In this document: one piece after another, positions 11,931-23,750 of the stretch | Layout: the number at the start of each line of letters is the position of its first letter | Position numbering within the stretch: the first letter of the stretch is position 1 | Source: Sympetrum striolatum | Taxonomy: Eukaryota; Arthropoda; Insecta; Odonata; Libellulidae | Length of the DNA stretch: 64,000 nt | Assembly: GCA_947579665.1 (NCBI GenBank) | Contig: CANPUZ010000065.1 | Span: 62,001-126,000 of the forward strand | Direction of reading: 5' to 3' | The notes under the pieces: model-generated | Told to the model about the DNA's origin: nothing | Databases searched by the model: none | The model's input: only the letters and a program-made list of their open reading frames with translations | Program-made: the position numbers and the translations under genes

Positions 11931-12676
11931 GCTAAAAGAACAATGAAGTTATTTTTTAACGTATTGGCTACGGTAAAAACATCGTAAAAACTAAGCAATA
12001 TACTCACCGAGTTTGCTTTCGAACAAAAAAGATCGATTTCGCAATATTTTCCAGAAAATCAATTAACGGGATCATACTTACTTCCATTGTATACTGTTCT
12101 TAGACTTCTTCTCTATTAGCCCAATGCCTTCCCATACGTTCGTAATTTCATATATACGTCTCTTCTGACGAACTGCCAGCATATCAGCTGCCTCCGATGA
12201 AAAATAACATTATAACCCACGTTAATCATGTATATTTACCACAATTTGAAGCCAAGCCGTAATATACTACATTGATGTACATCTTATACTCGAATGGTAA
12301 ACTATGCGATGCAGCATTGCTAACAATAGGACATTATTATTGCCAAAACACGATCCGGGGCCGAAAGTTTCGATTTAAAACACACAAAATATGATTATTT
12401 CACATTTTATACACATTAGTAGAGATAGTTGATCGATTAAATTAGTTGCAATCCGAAACATGTGCCGAATGACTCACTGAGAACTTTGTAACGACCGCGG
12501 CTAGTTTCTCTCACTCCCTCGACGAAATAAACCCGAGGTTGAAAAGAATTACACAGCCAACTCGCACGTTTACTCACGATTTAGAGGTCCAAAAATCCAT
12601 TTTTGGCTTTCTACAGCAGGGAGGCGGAGCGGATAGTCAACAATCCGAGAGATTTTTCAAACCTTCTCTGCTGGTT
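11885..12676 (-). pseudogene. E2F: E2F transcription-factor relic (intron-containing)
   Basis: Two exon-like blocks encode most of an E2F DNA-binding domain. Block 1 (about 12663 down to 12578) reads RFEKSLGLLT and KAKNGFLDL, ending in donor GTGAGT (12572-12577). Block 2 (12191 down to 12082) follows an AG acceptor, reads [19 protein letters not shown] then [16 protein letters not shown], and ends in donor GTAAGT (12076-12081). Phases join correctly (0, then 2). E2F proteins bind TTTSSCGC-type promoter sites as dimers with DP; this order is closest to E2F4/5-type members. Block 1 has in-frame stops TAG at 12611-12613 and TAA at 12581-12583, in place of conserved Gln and Lys, and no ATG in frame upstream. 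A weak third block after acceptor TTCTTTTAG (exon side from 11931) starts with LGCN. Surviving introns rule out a processed copy, so this looks like an unprocessed pseudogene. Confidence 0.8.
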
Positions 12677-12679
12677 GTC

Positions 12680-13852
12680 AGCCTTTTCTCCAACAAAAGT
12701 TTACGAAGGGGTACGCACTATCGATGCTCGAATGTTTGCCTTTGGGCCGAATTTCAAATTAAAATCTATTAGGCCAAAGAGAACAAAAAACAACCATTAA
12801 AACAAAAGGCATTAATATGAAACGTAATAATAACAGTTTTTATTTTCAGGTATCGAGTTAAGGAATTCCGTCATCCCTCTAGTCACAAGTATGTCCGATA
12901 AATTCACTAGAAATTGTATTTGAAGTATGTTAATCATCTTGTAATTTTACAATTTTAAGGCTACCAAATCACATAATAACTAATTATCGAAGAAAATTAT
13001 AACCTCAGAAATTTGCATTTTGGTTTCATCGAAAGAAAGCATACGTATGCTTTGTTTACGTTGTACCTTATCTTCTGATACCCCTCTCGATTTCACAGAA
13101 CCATTGATTTTTATTTAATTGGGGAAAGAATTGGACTGTACAAATTAGCTGATCAGTTTGAACACTTTTTAAAAGATAATGAGCATTAACGATGCCATAT
13201 TTAGTATTTAACGCCGTTGAATTTAATTTACTTCAATATTCCCCGTAGAGAATCAACGGGCGTTTCAGCTAGTTAGGATGTAAACACTTATTCCACATTT
13301 AACTGAGATATATTCTTAACTAAAAAAATAAAAATGAACTGAAAACTATTTACAGACGTTTGCGATATATTATTTTCAAGTATCAGTTCATAACTCGTCA
13401 AACATTATTAGCCCTTGAAAGTTTACAGAAAACTTCGTTTCGTGCTAGCCGCCTTAAAAGGTTCTTTCAAGCTTATGTGCGTCTAAAAGCAATGTAGGCG
13501 AACAACAAGCCCATTCGGCGGAATACCAAAGTAATATTAATCTTCTTATTTTATTACCGTTTTGATAAAAATTCTAAGTAAATATTTCTTATTTCGTCAA
13601 ACTAAAATCTATATAATTGCACTTTTGACAGCAGCCGGAAATAGATTTTCATTGGATGAGTCGCCGGCATTGCAAGCCCAGTATTGTGTCTTCCTCTCAA
13701 GCGCTTGTCGTGTCTGGATCTAATATGTGTTCTGGTGTAATATTTCTGATACAATAAGATTTGTATCGGTGATAAGCACGGATATTGTTTATTATAATTC
13801 AAAACTTAGAGAGTCATATATTGGCTTCCACTATATTTTATCCTTCCCGAAG
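12680..13852. other. Region between E2F relic and zinc-finger gene
   Basis: About 1.2 kb separates the head-to-head E2F relic and zinc-finger gene, so it should hold the 5' UTR and promoter of the latter. No promoter element can be assigned by eye. At 13205-13275, reverse strand, ACGCCCGTTGATTCTC matches the repeat start seen at 32.12 kb, so part is repeat-derived. Confidence 0.35.
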
Positions 13853-16788
13853 ATGGGCGAAGTTGTTATTAATTCCTTCTGTCGGCTATGCCTGAGAGAG
13901 ACTTTTTCTCTCAGAAATATTTTTTCCAGCCAGTCTCCTTCAGGTGAACTGATTTACCAAGTGTTGAACTTCGTGTACAATTTAGAGGTTAGTTTGCTGT
14001 GATGTCTTTTAGATATATGTTGCGGTTGTTTTAAGTTTATCTTCCAGCAACGACCACTTGGAAATGTTAATGTTTTGATTCCTATTTAATCCAGAAGAGA
14101 TAATCGAATTTTTATATGACGTATTTCTTTTGTTTGGACGGTATTTCTCGAGAATGCAATGTCTTAGAGGGAGAAGTTTCATCGGAAATCTAGTGCCGGT
14201 TGTTAGCACGAACGAATTTGGGAATTACGTTTGCTTAGCGCTTGAGTTCTCCCGGAATGATAGATGTTGCTGAAACGTGTGATTGCCTTTATTGGATTAA
14301 TAATTATATTTTATATTTGTTAGATTTGCCCTGACGACGGTCTGCCACCTCTAATATGTGCACCGTGCACTTGGAAAATGCTCGAATTCAACAGTTACAA
14401 GATGAATGTTCATTTTGCAAAGGAAGAGATTGTAAAATTGTTGAACGAGATAAGGCCTGTGAGTACTCTCTCAATAAATGTTGAAGCGAACTGGTGTGAA
14501 TTTCATTTAAATATATATTTCAGTACATTAAATGCACATCCGAAAAATTGTCTTACCTTAAATTACTTTTAGGATTGTGTGGAAGATTCTGGCAATAGCG
14601 AGAATGGTGACTCGCCTATAGAACCTGATTGTATACCTCCGGTGAGTTTATGGAAATGTCTATTATTAAGTCATTGTTTTGAAGTTATGATCACTGTTGA
14701 AAAAGCATAAATACGACATTAGTTGTTTTCCTAAATGCTGTGTTTATGGCCCATTTGGCATTGAGTTAAATTACTAATGGCAGTAGTACAGAAGCTTAAG
14801 TAGTTGTTTACTATTTTTTTATTATTTATAAAATATCATGTATTACTTTTAAAGGATACAAGCAGTTTCTTAGAAGTACTATTGTTTGCTTACCTTTTTC
14901 GTGTACTTACCAAATTTGATATACATACGTATATAATGTACTCTAATTGGTAATTACATGTTTAATGAGTATTTGACAGTTATGGTTATTAATATTTGAT
15001 TGGGAAATATATTTGTACATTTTTCCAGGTTAATATCAAAGAGGAGATAGATATAGAAGAATGGCAGATGCCAGAGGATTTGAAAAGACCAATGGATACT
15101 GAAGTGAGTTTCATAATTAGTAGATTTTTGGTTTCAATTGAGATTTTTTGATTTCCCGATTATGATACATTGACATTACTGTTCTTTTCTATAGGGAGAA
15201 GGCTCTGAATCATTACTGCATTCAGACGGAAACATCATGAATATTCAACAAGAGTCAGCTTCATCAGAAGTGGTGAGCATCGCATTTATTCATTAATCAT
15301 AAGTATTATGCTCACTTTGACTGGAAATTAAAATCAGAATAATGCTCAAAGAATGTTTCAATGATTTTAATTTGTGTTGTACATTGTGTGCTAACGTTTT
15401 ATTTTATTATTCTCAATTAATGAAAGCAACTTTTATCCAATTTAGATATCGCAAGGGATAAACTTAGAGCTGAAGCAAGAGGAGCTGATTATTGACCAAG
15501 AGGAAGCAATTCAGGTAATTATAATTCTCGGTATTGTAATTATGTTCTAATATATATATCTTCTCTTGAATGTCCATCTCTCAGACTTTGCTATATATTT
15601 ATTTGGGTTGCAAATAGGGTTTGTGCAGTAAAGTAATTGTAACTGGGAAACCTCATGACATATAACTATATAACTGTTGATGTCGTGTAATGGAATCTTA
15701 AATATGTTTATGATTACTTTATGTTTTCAATAATATCTTTCACATTTTAATTTCTGCTTAGCAATTGACAGAAAATAATAATCAGTTCTGTGTATTGACT
15801 TGTAATTTTGTCTACGATTCATTGCATACGGATGTCAAATATGAAGTGAGAGTTTATCAATTTATTCATTCGTCTTTTTCGATCTTTCGTGTTGATTTCC
15901 TAATACTGGGACTAGTTTGTTTTTTTAAATAAACTACTTTAACTTGTTTCATATCAATACTGATTACTATTTTCTTCATTTCAGACCCCTCGGTCTTCGG
16001 ATTTAACGAATATGTTGAGTTTGGAGGCTTCAGAAGAAGCTGTTGGGAGTCTGTTAGAGGGAGAGAGCATTTGCTCTACTCAAAGTATCTCCGTTGAGAT
16101 GAGAGACACCAAAAAGGGGATACATGAGGAAGATCTAAGAGATAATGTTGTACCAGAAGAGGAATCTCTATCTTCTGAGACGTCAAAGAGCATTCTGGAT
16201 GTTAGGAAATCGGGACGGTCACACTTAAAAGCCCCTTTTTCTAAGAGTGGGTTTATTTGTGATATTTGTAAAAAACGTTTTAAAAATAGGCAGAATTTGG
16301 GTCACCATATGAGGGTCCATTATGATGAAAGACCATTTAGCTGTAGTAAATGTGATAAAACTTTTAAGTTTGACAATGTGAGGTATAAACATGAGCTCAT
16401 ACATCTTAGAGACGAAATTAATTTTGGAAGAACTAAAAAGGGAACCAAAAAAAGGCTGTATTCTTGTGACTTATGTGCAAAGAATTTTAGTTCTAATTAT
16501 AGCCTATGGAGACATTCTAATATCCATAGTAGTAAATTTAAATGTAGCTCTTGTGGAAAATGTTTTGGGGATAATTTATCTCTTAAGAGACATTTAACAA
16601 CTCACACAAAAGAGAAGCCATTTGAATGCAAAGTGTGCTTGAAATGTTTTAATCAAAAGGGTAATCTGAAGGATCATTCGCTCATTCATTCTTCTGAGAG
16701 ACCATATGTCTGTGATATTTGTGATAAGAGGTTCAAGAGAAAGAAATATAAGACTGTACATGCATTAAGTCATTTGAGAAAAAAATGA
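13853..16788 (+). CDS. ZAD and six-finger C2H2 zinc-finger protein, 8 exons
   Basis: Predicted 482-residue nuclear DNA-binding protein. Exons: 13853-13987, 14324-14458, 14573-14641, 15029-15103, 15195-15272, 15446-15514, 15762-15845, 15985-16788. Every intron is GT-AG and phase 0. The ATG at 13853 starts MGEVVINSFCRLC; this Cys pair (10, 13) and ICAPC (57, 60) form the zinc site of a ZAD domain (about residues 9-85), a dimerisation module common in insect zinc-finger proteins. Residues 91-215 are an acidic linker. Six C2H2 fingers start at Cys 307, 335, 376, 402, 430 and 458, each C-x2-C-x12-H-x3-H. Finger 2 to 3 has a long basic linker; 3 to 4 a short one. The reading frame is intact. Likely a transcriptional regulator; target and paralogue name cannot be told. 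Exon 5 could end 3 nt earlier. Confidence 0.92.
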
Positions 16789-16850
16789 TATTCTTATTGT
16801 CTATGTTTGTCCCTTTAGCATATTCATATGTTTCTTTACTGAAGACTGCT

Positions 16851-16856
16851 AATAAA
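16851..16856 (+). promoter_or_regulatory. Polyadenylation signal AATAAA
   Basis: AATAAA lies 63 bases after the TGA stop of the zinc-finger gene, a normal place for its poly(A) signal in a short 3' UTR. Confidence 0.6.
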
Positions 16857-16869
16857 TATGGAGGAAAAA

Positions 16870-17454
16870 TGTTCATTTGTATTATTGTTTGCCGAATAGT
16901 CTTAAATCCTTTACCTTTGAATTGATATATTTTTTAATTTAATCAACGTACTGAACGTAACAAACTTTGCAATACAAATATCTGCATAACGTGCTAACTT
17001 AAAAGGGGTTATACAAAGAGAAAATATGACCGATTCCAAGAAATACTAATTTTTTAATTAATTCCCCTTTGAGAGAATATTCTGAGCTTCACAAAGCTCG
17101 ACTTTTTATAGGTCTTCTCATATAGACTACATATTTAGTTTTTATTTTAAAGTTGATATAAGAGATTTATTTTATAGGAAGATATTTATTTGATCTATCT
17201 ACTTAAATTGTTGGTGAACAGTGTCAATATGTAAGTGTGTTTCCTTCCATTAACTAAATATTCATTGACAATTGGAGCTAACGTTCTAACAGGAATATGC
17301 AGTTAAATTACTTTCATATACTTCTACAATTTCTACTATACTTAATTTGACTACGTATAACAATTAAAAAAAAATGATACAAACACATTGCTTGTCCTTA
17401 TAATAAGATGAACATTAGATACATCTTTCCTTTTGAGCTTTTCTCCTTTACAGG
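16870..17454. other. AT-rich DNA after the zinc-finger gene
   Basis: No gene or known repeat recognised. Confidence 0.4.
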
Positions 17455-18225
17455 TACAATGTTGCTTGTTTTGCTGTCTAATTCTGCAAGCATGATGATA
17501 ACTCTGATTTTAAGTCGTCATAATATCGAGACGGTCTTAAGAAGTATTGAAAATATTCTTAAAATTCGCTGCAATTTCTCTGTCTGGCATCAAACCTGGG
17601 TCTTCTTGGTGAACTTAATATGCAGAACAACAGAATATCACCATCTCTATGTGTGAAAAATCAAGCAGAAATATTGGGTACAACTGCCTCAAAAGACGTC
17701 CTACTTTTCCCTTATATTCCTTATGGGAGAAATTGTAATGTGCTCTGGCATCGAACCCAGGAACAGCATGGTCTTATTTCATTTTTTTTCTTAAACCAAG
17801 TCTTAATATACATTTTCTATCAAAGCAAGAACTTCCTATCATTTCGATAAGTGCATCAAAAAAATAATGAAAAACTAACCCAATGTATTTTAAATGGGCG
17901 GCATATTTACTGCCCGGCATCAAACCCAGGTCTTTTTTGTAATACTTCCTATGCAATACAATGGAAGATCACCATTTCTAACTATGTGTGAATATTCAAG
18001 CAGAAATATTGGTTGCAACTTCCTCAAACGACGTCCTACTTTTCCCTTATATTCCTTATGGGAGAAATTGTAATGTGCTCTGGTATCGAACCCAGGTATA
18101 CTACGGTCTTATTTCATTTTTTTTCTTAAACAGAGTCTTAATATACATCTTCTATCTAAGCACGAACTTCCTATCATTTCGATAAGTGCATCAAAAATAA
18201 TAATGAAAAACTACCTCGATGTATT
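17455..18225 (-). mobile_element. H-family repeat copy H2, with a two-unit duplication
   Basis: Reverse copy. Motifs of the type CATCGAACCCAGG fall near 17588, 17750, 17918 and 18085, spaced 162-168 bp. The block around 17640-17885 recurs at about 17990-18225, a shift of about 348 bp, which equals two units. The 5' end of the family is missing; the copy stops at the TTAA element at 18226. Confidence 0.75.
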
Positions 18226-18261
18226 TTAACCCTTTACATCACCTTTTGAGTATGCATGTAG

Positions 18262-18640
18262 TTAATGGGAAATTTCATATTCGGCAATTAGAAAAAGTAC
18301 AACGAAAGGCGATTTGCAAAGAATTGCTACGATAAAACAGCGAGTGTTAATGATACAGGACGCAGGATGGGAATCATTAGAAGAAAACTTCAAAGGATAA
18401 ATTTATTAAATAAGTTCAGAGAAATTACAGATGATGTAACCAATATAATGCGACTGTTATATGTTCTGATACTGCCAGAAAGATTAGGGAAATAGATGCT
18501 GGAACAAATCGCTTCAAAAATTCATTTTTTCCTCAAAGTATAGGCGAAAGCAACCGTTTAGGAAAATAGAGTCAAGGTGCTTGCACCCCCTGCCACACGC
18601 CAAAAGGTGGCTTGCTGGGTTCTTACATAGACATAGGTAT
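18262..18640 (+). pseudogene. Jockey-like LINE-E tail
   Basis: Coding remnants QLEKVQRKAIC and TARKIREIDAGTNRFKNSFF, then the 3' UTR ACCCCCTGCCACACGCC..AAGGTGGCTTGC shared by all LINE-E copies in the window. Several stops; 5'-truncated. Confidence 0.75.
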
Positions 18641-19010
18641 TTCTGGTTGCTGATTTGAAAAATATAACATAAATCACACTATGCAAGGTGATTTGTTATT
18701 TTAACTTTAATAATTTCCATTACACCTTTTAGCTCACGTTATATAGAAAGATTGAAGAAACTTTATATGAATATTCCTATGATGGCTACAAATACATTTC
18801 AGGAATGTTCAAAAATGTTCACAGTTCACATGCCTTTATTATAACACAGCAATGGTCTTATTATACAAAAAATATTACTCCTATTTGCAGTAAAATTTTC
18901 AGATGAAAATGGGCACAGAGTGTGCCAATGAGCTTCAAAAAAGTGTCTTTTTTGCCCTAAATTAAACCCAATTTATGTAAATGACAGGTAGTACATAGAG
19001 AACATTATTG

Positions 19011-19595
19011 TTAAACCTCGAGTACTCGCGTCTTGGTCGAATCTGAATTTTAAAATTCCATATCTTTTTATTAGTGCTTCTTTACCTCTTCTTTCTCGTA
19101 GCAGCTGAGTTTTAGAATGTTCTGAACCAGTCGTGCATTTTTGCCAGAAATGGAAGTTTAATTGTTTAAACAAATTCATTCTTAGCGGTAGTGCCAGGTA
19201 GATGAAAGACCTTTATGTGAAATATTGCATTTTTGTTACCGACTTAATTTTTAGAGATATTATATAAATTTCATATAATTAATGATTATCATTAATGTAT
19301 TAAATGTTATTTTATTTTTAAACAGTATTTATACGCAATATTCCAACTTCATCAGTCATATATATATTTACGTCAGGGATATCGAATATTTACGGAATAT
19401 TAAAATTATTTGAAAAAAATTTGATTTTATTTTAATAACCAGGTTAGCCATTAATAAATACGACATCATCACTAATGAATTAAAAATTTATTCACTGCAT
19501 TTTGAGACAATTTTCCCCTTTGGAAGATGTCGGGTCGATTCCACCCAACGCGACTACTGACGTGACGATTTGGGACGTTAGTACTCGAGGGTTAA
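19011..19595. mobile_element. TTAA MITE nested inside a TTAA element
   Basis: TTAA at 19011-19014 and 19592-19595; left end ACCTCGAGTACTCGCGTC, right end read inward CCCTCGAGTACTAACGTCC. Sequence flanking it is contiguous in the related copy at about 38245, confirming an insertion. 585 bp, no coding capacity. Confidence 0.85.
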
Positions 19596-19794
19596 AAGAC
19601 CTAAGAGACGCAGAATGACGAAAAGAAAAGATAAGAAAGTTAAGAATTAAAATGTGTACACTGGTGCACTCAAAGCACCAGTGCTGGAGGGTTAATTGTC
19701 CATGCCAGGAAACACGCTATTTCAAATTGTTTATAAAATATATTGTTATTGAAAGGAAGCCCACTTTAAAGAATGAAATATATTCTATGACACT

Positions 19795-20380
19795 TTAACC
19801 CTTCCTTGACTGTGTCGTCAGCTGTGCGGGGTACTAGGGTACCCCAATGCCTTTTTTGCTAATATTAGGTAATTTTTTTGTTTTTCTTTTAATTAACTTA
19901 TAAATATGTTTAGAAATACATTACTGATTATTTTGTTGAGATTATCTTTCATTATTTTGGAGGTAGCATTAGAGGTTTGGCTATTATATGGCGTCATCCC
20001 AGGCATACCCAAAAACATCCCTGTACATGAAATATACTGACGATAATGTGATATAATTACTGTTAATGCAATAAATAATGAATCAATTACAAAACCCGTA
20101 AGAAAGGGTGACTGAATAGCCACAATCACACGACATGACATTGCGTACAGCAATCCAAGCGAAAGTGGCTGTGCGGGATACTTTGGTACCCCATTAAAAA
20201 ACTAAAGATATTTAGGAAATGAGTCTGTGAAACAAATTTCTTTCAATTACAAAATATGGAAGAAACATTTATGCACGAATACATGGAATGAGAAACATAT
20301 GTGCTTAAAAATAAAACTTTTCTGTTGAATTTAGCTATTTTGGGGTCCTCCAGTACCCTGCTACGTCAGGGAAGGGTTAA
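19795..20380. mobile_element. TTAA MITE, family with GGGGTAC motifs, copy 1
   Basis: TTAA at 19795-19798 and 20377-20380 with ends CCCTTCCTTGAC and, inward from the right, CCCTTCCCTGAC (11 of 12). Subterminal GGGGTACTAGGGTACCCC. 586 bp including the duplicated TTAA. An inverted second copy lies at 59726-60304. Non-coding. Confidence 0.88.
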
Positions 20381-20758
20381 GGTCATTCTTTCTCATACTA
20401 AAGTGCTAATTCTTTGAAGAAAAAGTCAGGAGGCAATCACAAAATAAATGTAATTGATAAAGGAATAGCTTTTGTCCAAACCATTGTTAAAGTGGTTACA
20501 CCAAATTAAATGGTTCTAAGGTTATGAAGTCTAGAAAAAGTATTTCCTGATTTAAATAAAATTATATATACGTAAAATGGGTACCATGAAATAATTTTTG
20601 TTGTTTTGAGTAAGTAGCGAGTATATCTATAAAATAAATCACTTATATCAGGGTTTCCCAAACTTTTTCTGCAATGGAACACTTCGTAAATCTGGGAAGT
20701 TTAACAGAACACTAAGCTTATATTTAGGTTAGGTAATTCTACTTGTAAAATCAAAAAA

Positions 20759-21530
20759 AATCTGATGTGGCCAGCACATGACTTTCTCTATAAATATATG
20801 ATGTAAATATTTATCTACCGCAGTAATTTCAAACTCTATATTCAATCTAAACTTGGAATATGAGTGATTAATATATATATATTATTATCTTTGACGCCAA
20901 AAACATGAATAATAATGTTTTACGGGACATGCTCGATGAAAACCGATGAATTTCGCCTTTCGCCCATAGAGCCCAGAGCGCCCACAGAAAGTACATAATC
21001 AGCAACTTCCAGTTTTTCAGTATTTCACAAATAACTCCTAAACAATCAGTGATACAAACATATGTTTCATACAAAAGTTATAGTAAATTACATTATCTAA
21101 AACTTTTATAAATAATAATATATACCTTAATATCATATTTATGGAGATATTTTGAAAACCGGAAATGAGCTTTAATGAATGAAGCTCGACTTCCGGTTAA
21201 CCGATTTACTCCAAAAACTAATCAACTCTGACAGCACACACCACAGTACTATATACGAAGTTTGGTATTGATACGACCAATAGTTTTCACGTTTGAGCGC
21301 CCACTATCACACACACACATACAGACACACACACACATACACACACACACACACACACATACAGACACACACACACACATACACACACACACACACAGAC
21401 ATCATTCCGAAAATGGTCAAAACGTGTTCTAGGGACCCCAAAACATGTATTTCCGTTGAAATCTCGAAGTCGAATTTTTTCATGAAAACAATACTTTCTC
21501 TATACTTTTTCGTATATGGAGAAAGTAAAA
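20759..21530 (+). repeat. M-family repeat copy 2, near full length
   Basis: From GATGTGGCCAGCACATGAC to TATGGAGAAAGTAAAA. Contains CCGATTTACTCCAAAAAC, GAGCGCCCAC, a CA/CAGA run at 21306-21400 and ATTCCGAAAATGGTC. ACTTTCTC near the start is the inverse of GAGAAAGT at the end, so it may be a TIR element. No protein. Confidence 0.65.
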
Positions 21531-22099
21531 ATCATTTAATTATAACAAATTATTTATTTGGTGATTATTTTTAAATATAAAACTATAATATTGCAATAAG
21601 AACTTAAAATATGAATCAATAAAGCATTTAAAGTCTTTTATTCTCCAATTCTTCATTGACACTCCAAATTGTACATAGTTTGGGAAACTGACTTATATGA
21701 ACATAAATATAAAAACAAAATATGTCTCGTTGTTGAGAACACTTATATGAGGTCAACGTTTCTTAATCTCAGTAAATGTTCACAGAAATAATTAATTAAA
21801 TAATAAGTATCCCACAGATCTGGTATAATTTGGTCTTTGTGAAACCTCTTTTTAGAAAACCTTATGCTGTATCATGTATTGACAAGTAAGATACATCCTG
21901 TATATTGTTTAAATATTGATCAATCCTTTCATAGATTTAATTTAAAGATTAAGCTAAGATTTTAGAAATATTTTACCCTCACTTATACAATTAATAATAA
22001 TAGATAAAAGTTTATCTCTAATGAATTTATTGTAACTGCCTAGCATGCTAATGATTATAAGGAAAAATCAAGCAAAACTGTACTGCAATCCTGACAGCA
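21531..22099. other. AT-rich spacer between M copies
   Basis: No gene recognised. Confidence 0.4.
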
Positions 22100-22814
22100 A
22101 AAATCTGATGTGGCCAGCACATAACTTTCTCCATATATATAAGATATAAATATTTATCTACCGCAGTAATTTCGAACTCTATATTCCATCTAAACTTGGG
22201 ATATGAGTGATTAATATATATATATATTATTATCTTTGACGCCAAAAACATGAATAATAATGTTTTACGGGACATGATCGATGAAAAACGATGAAATTGG
22301 CATTTCGCCCAGAGCGCCCACAAAGTACATAACGGCTACTTCCGGTTTATCGGTATTTCACGAATAACTCCTAATCAACCGGTGATACAAAAATATGTTA
22401 AATACAAAAGTTATAGTAAATTACATTATCTAAAACTTTTATAAGTAATACAATGCACGTATATATCATATTTATGGAGATATTTTGAAAACCGGAAATG
22501 AGCTATAATGAATGAAGCTCGACTTCCGGTCAACCGATTTACTCCAAAAACTAATCAACTCTGACAGCACACACCACAATACTATATACGAAGTTTGGTA
22601 TTAATACGACCAATAGTTTTCACGATGGAGCGCCCACTAACACACACACACATACACACACACACACACACACACATACACACAGACATCATTCTGAAAA
22701 TGGTCAAAACGTGTTCTAGGGACCCAAAAACATGTATTTCCGTTGAAATCTCGAAGTCGAATTTTTTCATGAAAACAATACTTTCTCTATACTTCGTATA
22801 TGGAGAAAGTAAAA
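22100..22814 (+). repeat. M-family repeat copy 3, near full length
   Basis: Closely similar to copy 2, with a CA run at about 22641-22684 and the same terminal CTTCGTATATGGAGAAAG. The two copies lie in direct orientation about 570 bp apart. Confidence 0.65.
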
Positions 22815-23540
22815 AACAGTTTCTCTCAGGAGTCATTCACTGATATATATAAATTTAAACACAATAATCTTATGTATATAATCTTCAAACACTAAAAATA
22901 AAAAAAACACAAAGATTTGTACGAATTCCTCCAAGTTACACTTGAGTTCATTTCTTTAATTATATAATCTTCAATTAAAAATAAAATGATGCTCGTGATG
23001 TCATCTAAAACTTGAAAACGGCTTGATCAATTTGAATATTTTTTTTGTTTTGTTCGGCTCTGTACGGAGGTGGTTTAGGAAAAAAGAAAATTAGGAAAAA
23101 CCCAAAAGGAACAGCCGAAAAAGCATTTCCATAAGAAATGCACGTAAAGTTCATTTTTCTCGCTGCAGGCTTCATTTCATTTGAACATTTAAATTAGAAA
23201 TAATAGTCGCACAAAGTCGAACCAAGCACCAAAAGAAGTGGAATAGAATAAAGATTCTTATTCTGGTCGTGGAATATCGTTTACGAATCGAAATTTCGAT
23301 AATTTTGATGAAATGCGTGAATATTTTATCGAAATTCCGAGGTTGTAAACAACCCGTCCCCCTTGACAACGAAGGCGATTTCAAGTTCGTGTATTTATCC
23401 ATCGAAATGCATTTAGAATATGAATTAATCCTCATAATAACTTTATGAAGAAGAAAAAATTGCATGAGATTTTAACGTTTGCTGTTACGAACAATATCCT
23501 GTGAAGAAAATTTCACAAAAGTTTGCTACCTTTAAAAAAA
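22815..23540. other. AT-rich DNA, no gene recognised
   Basis: Short open frames only, none with recognisable similarity. Confidence 0.4.
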
Positions 23541-23549
23541 CAGCCTAAC

Positions 23550-23750
23550 TGAAATTCAGTCAACACAGCGTAACTGCTATGATTGAAGAACTTGGCTGCA
23601 AAAAATTAGAATATAGACGTCAAGTAAAAAGGTTAGGGAATATATACAAAACTATTACTGGAAAGCCTTCGTTGAAAGAATTAAACAATAGACTCAGGAA
23701 ACAGGATTACCTCGGGAGAAATGACCACAATCACAAAGTCGCTTAAACAG
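23550..23750 (+). pseudogene. LINE (jockey/CR1-like) C-terminal fragment
   Basis: One frame reads MIEELGCKKLEYRRQVKRLG and GRNDHNHKVA, matching the LGW..LE.RR..A and RN.H motifs near the C-terminus of jockey/CR1-type polyproteins. No reverse transcriptase domain here. Confidence 0.6.

Larger units (their letters stand above)
18226..19695. mobile_element. TTAA element, outer layer of a nest
   Basis: Bounded by TTAA at 18226-18229 and 19692-19695, with ends CCCTTTACATCACC..TTTTGAGT and, read inward, CCCTCCAGCACTGG..CTTTGAGT. The right half matches the element at 37806-38341 (shared GAGCTTCAAAA and AGTGTCTTTTTTGC). It contains a jockey-like LINE piece and a second TTAA element. Confidence 0.65.

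Noticed and set aside
21293..21574. Open frames across CA runs encoding HTHTHT repeats
   Set aside because: Microsatellite translation inside the M family.
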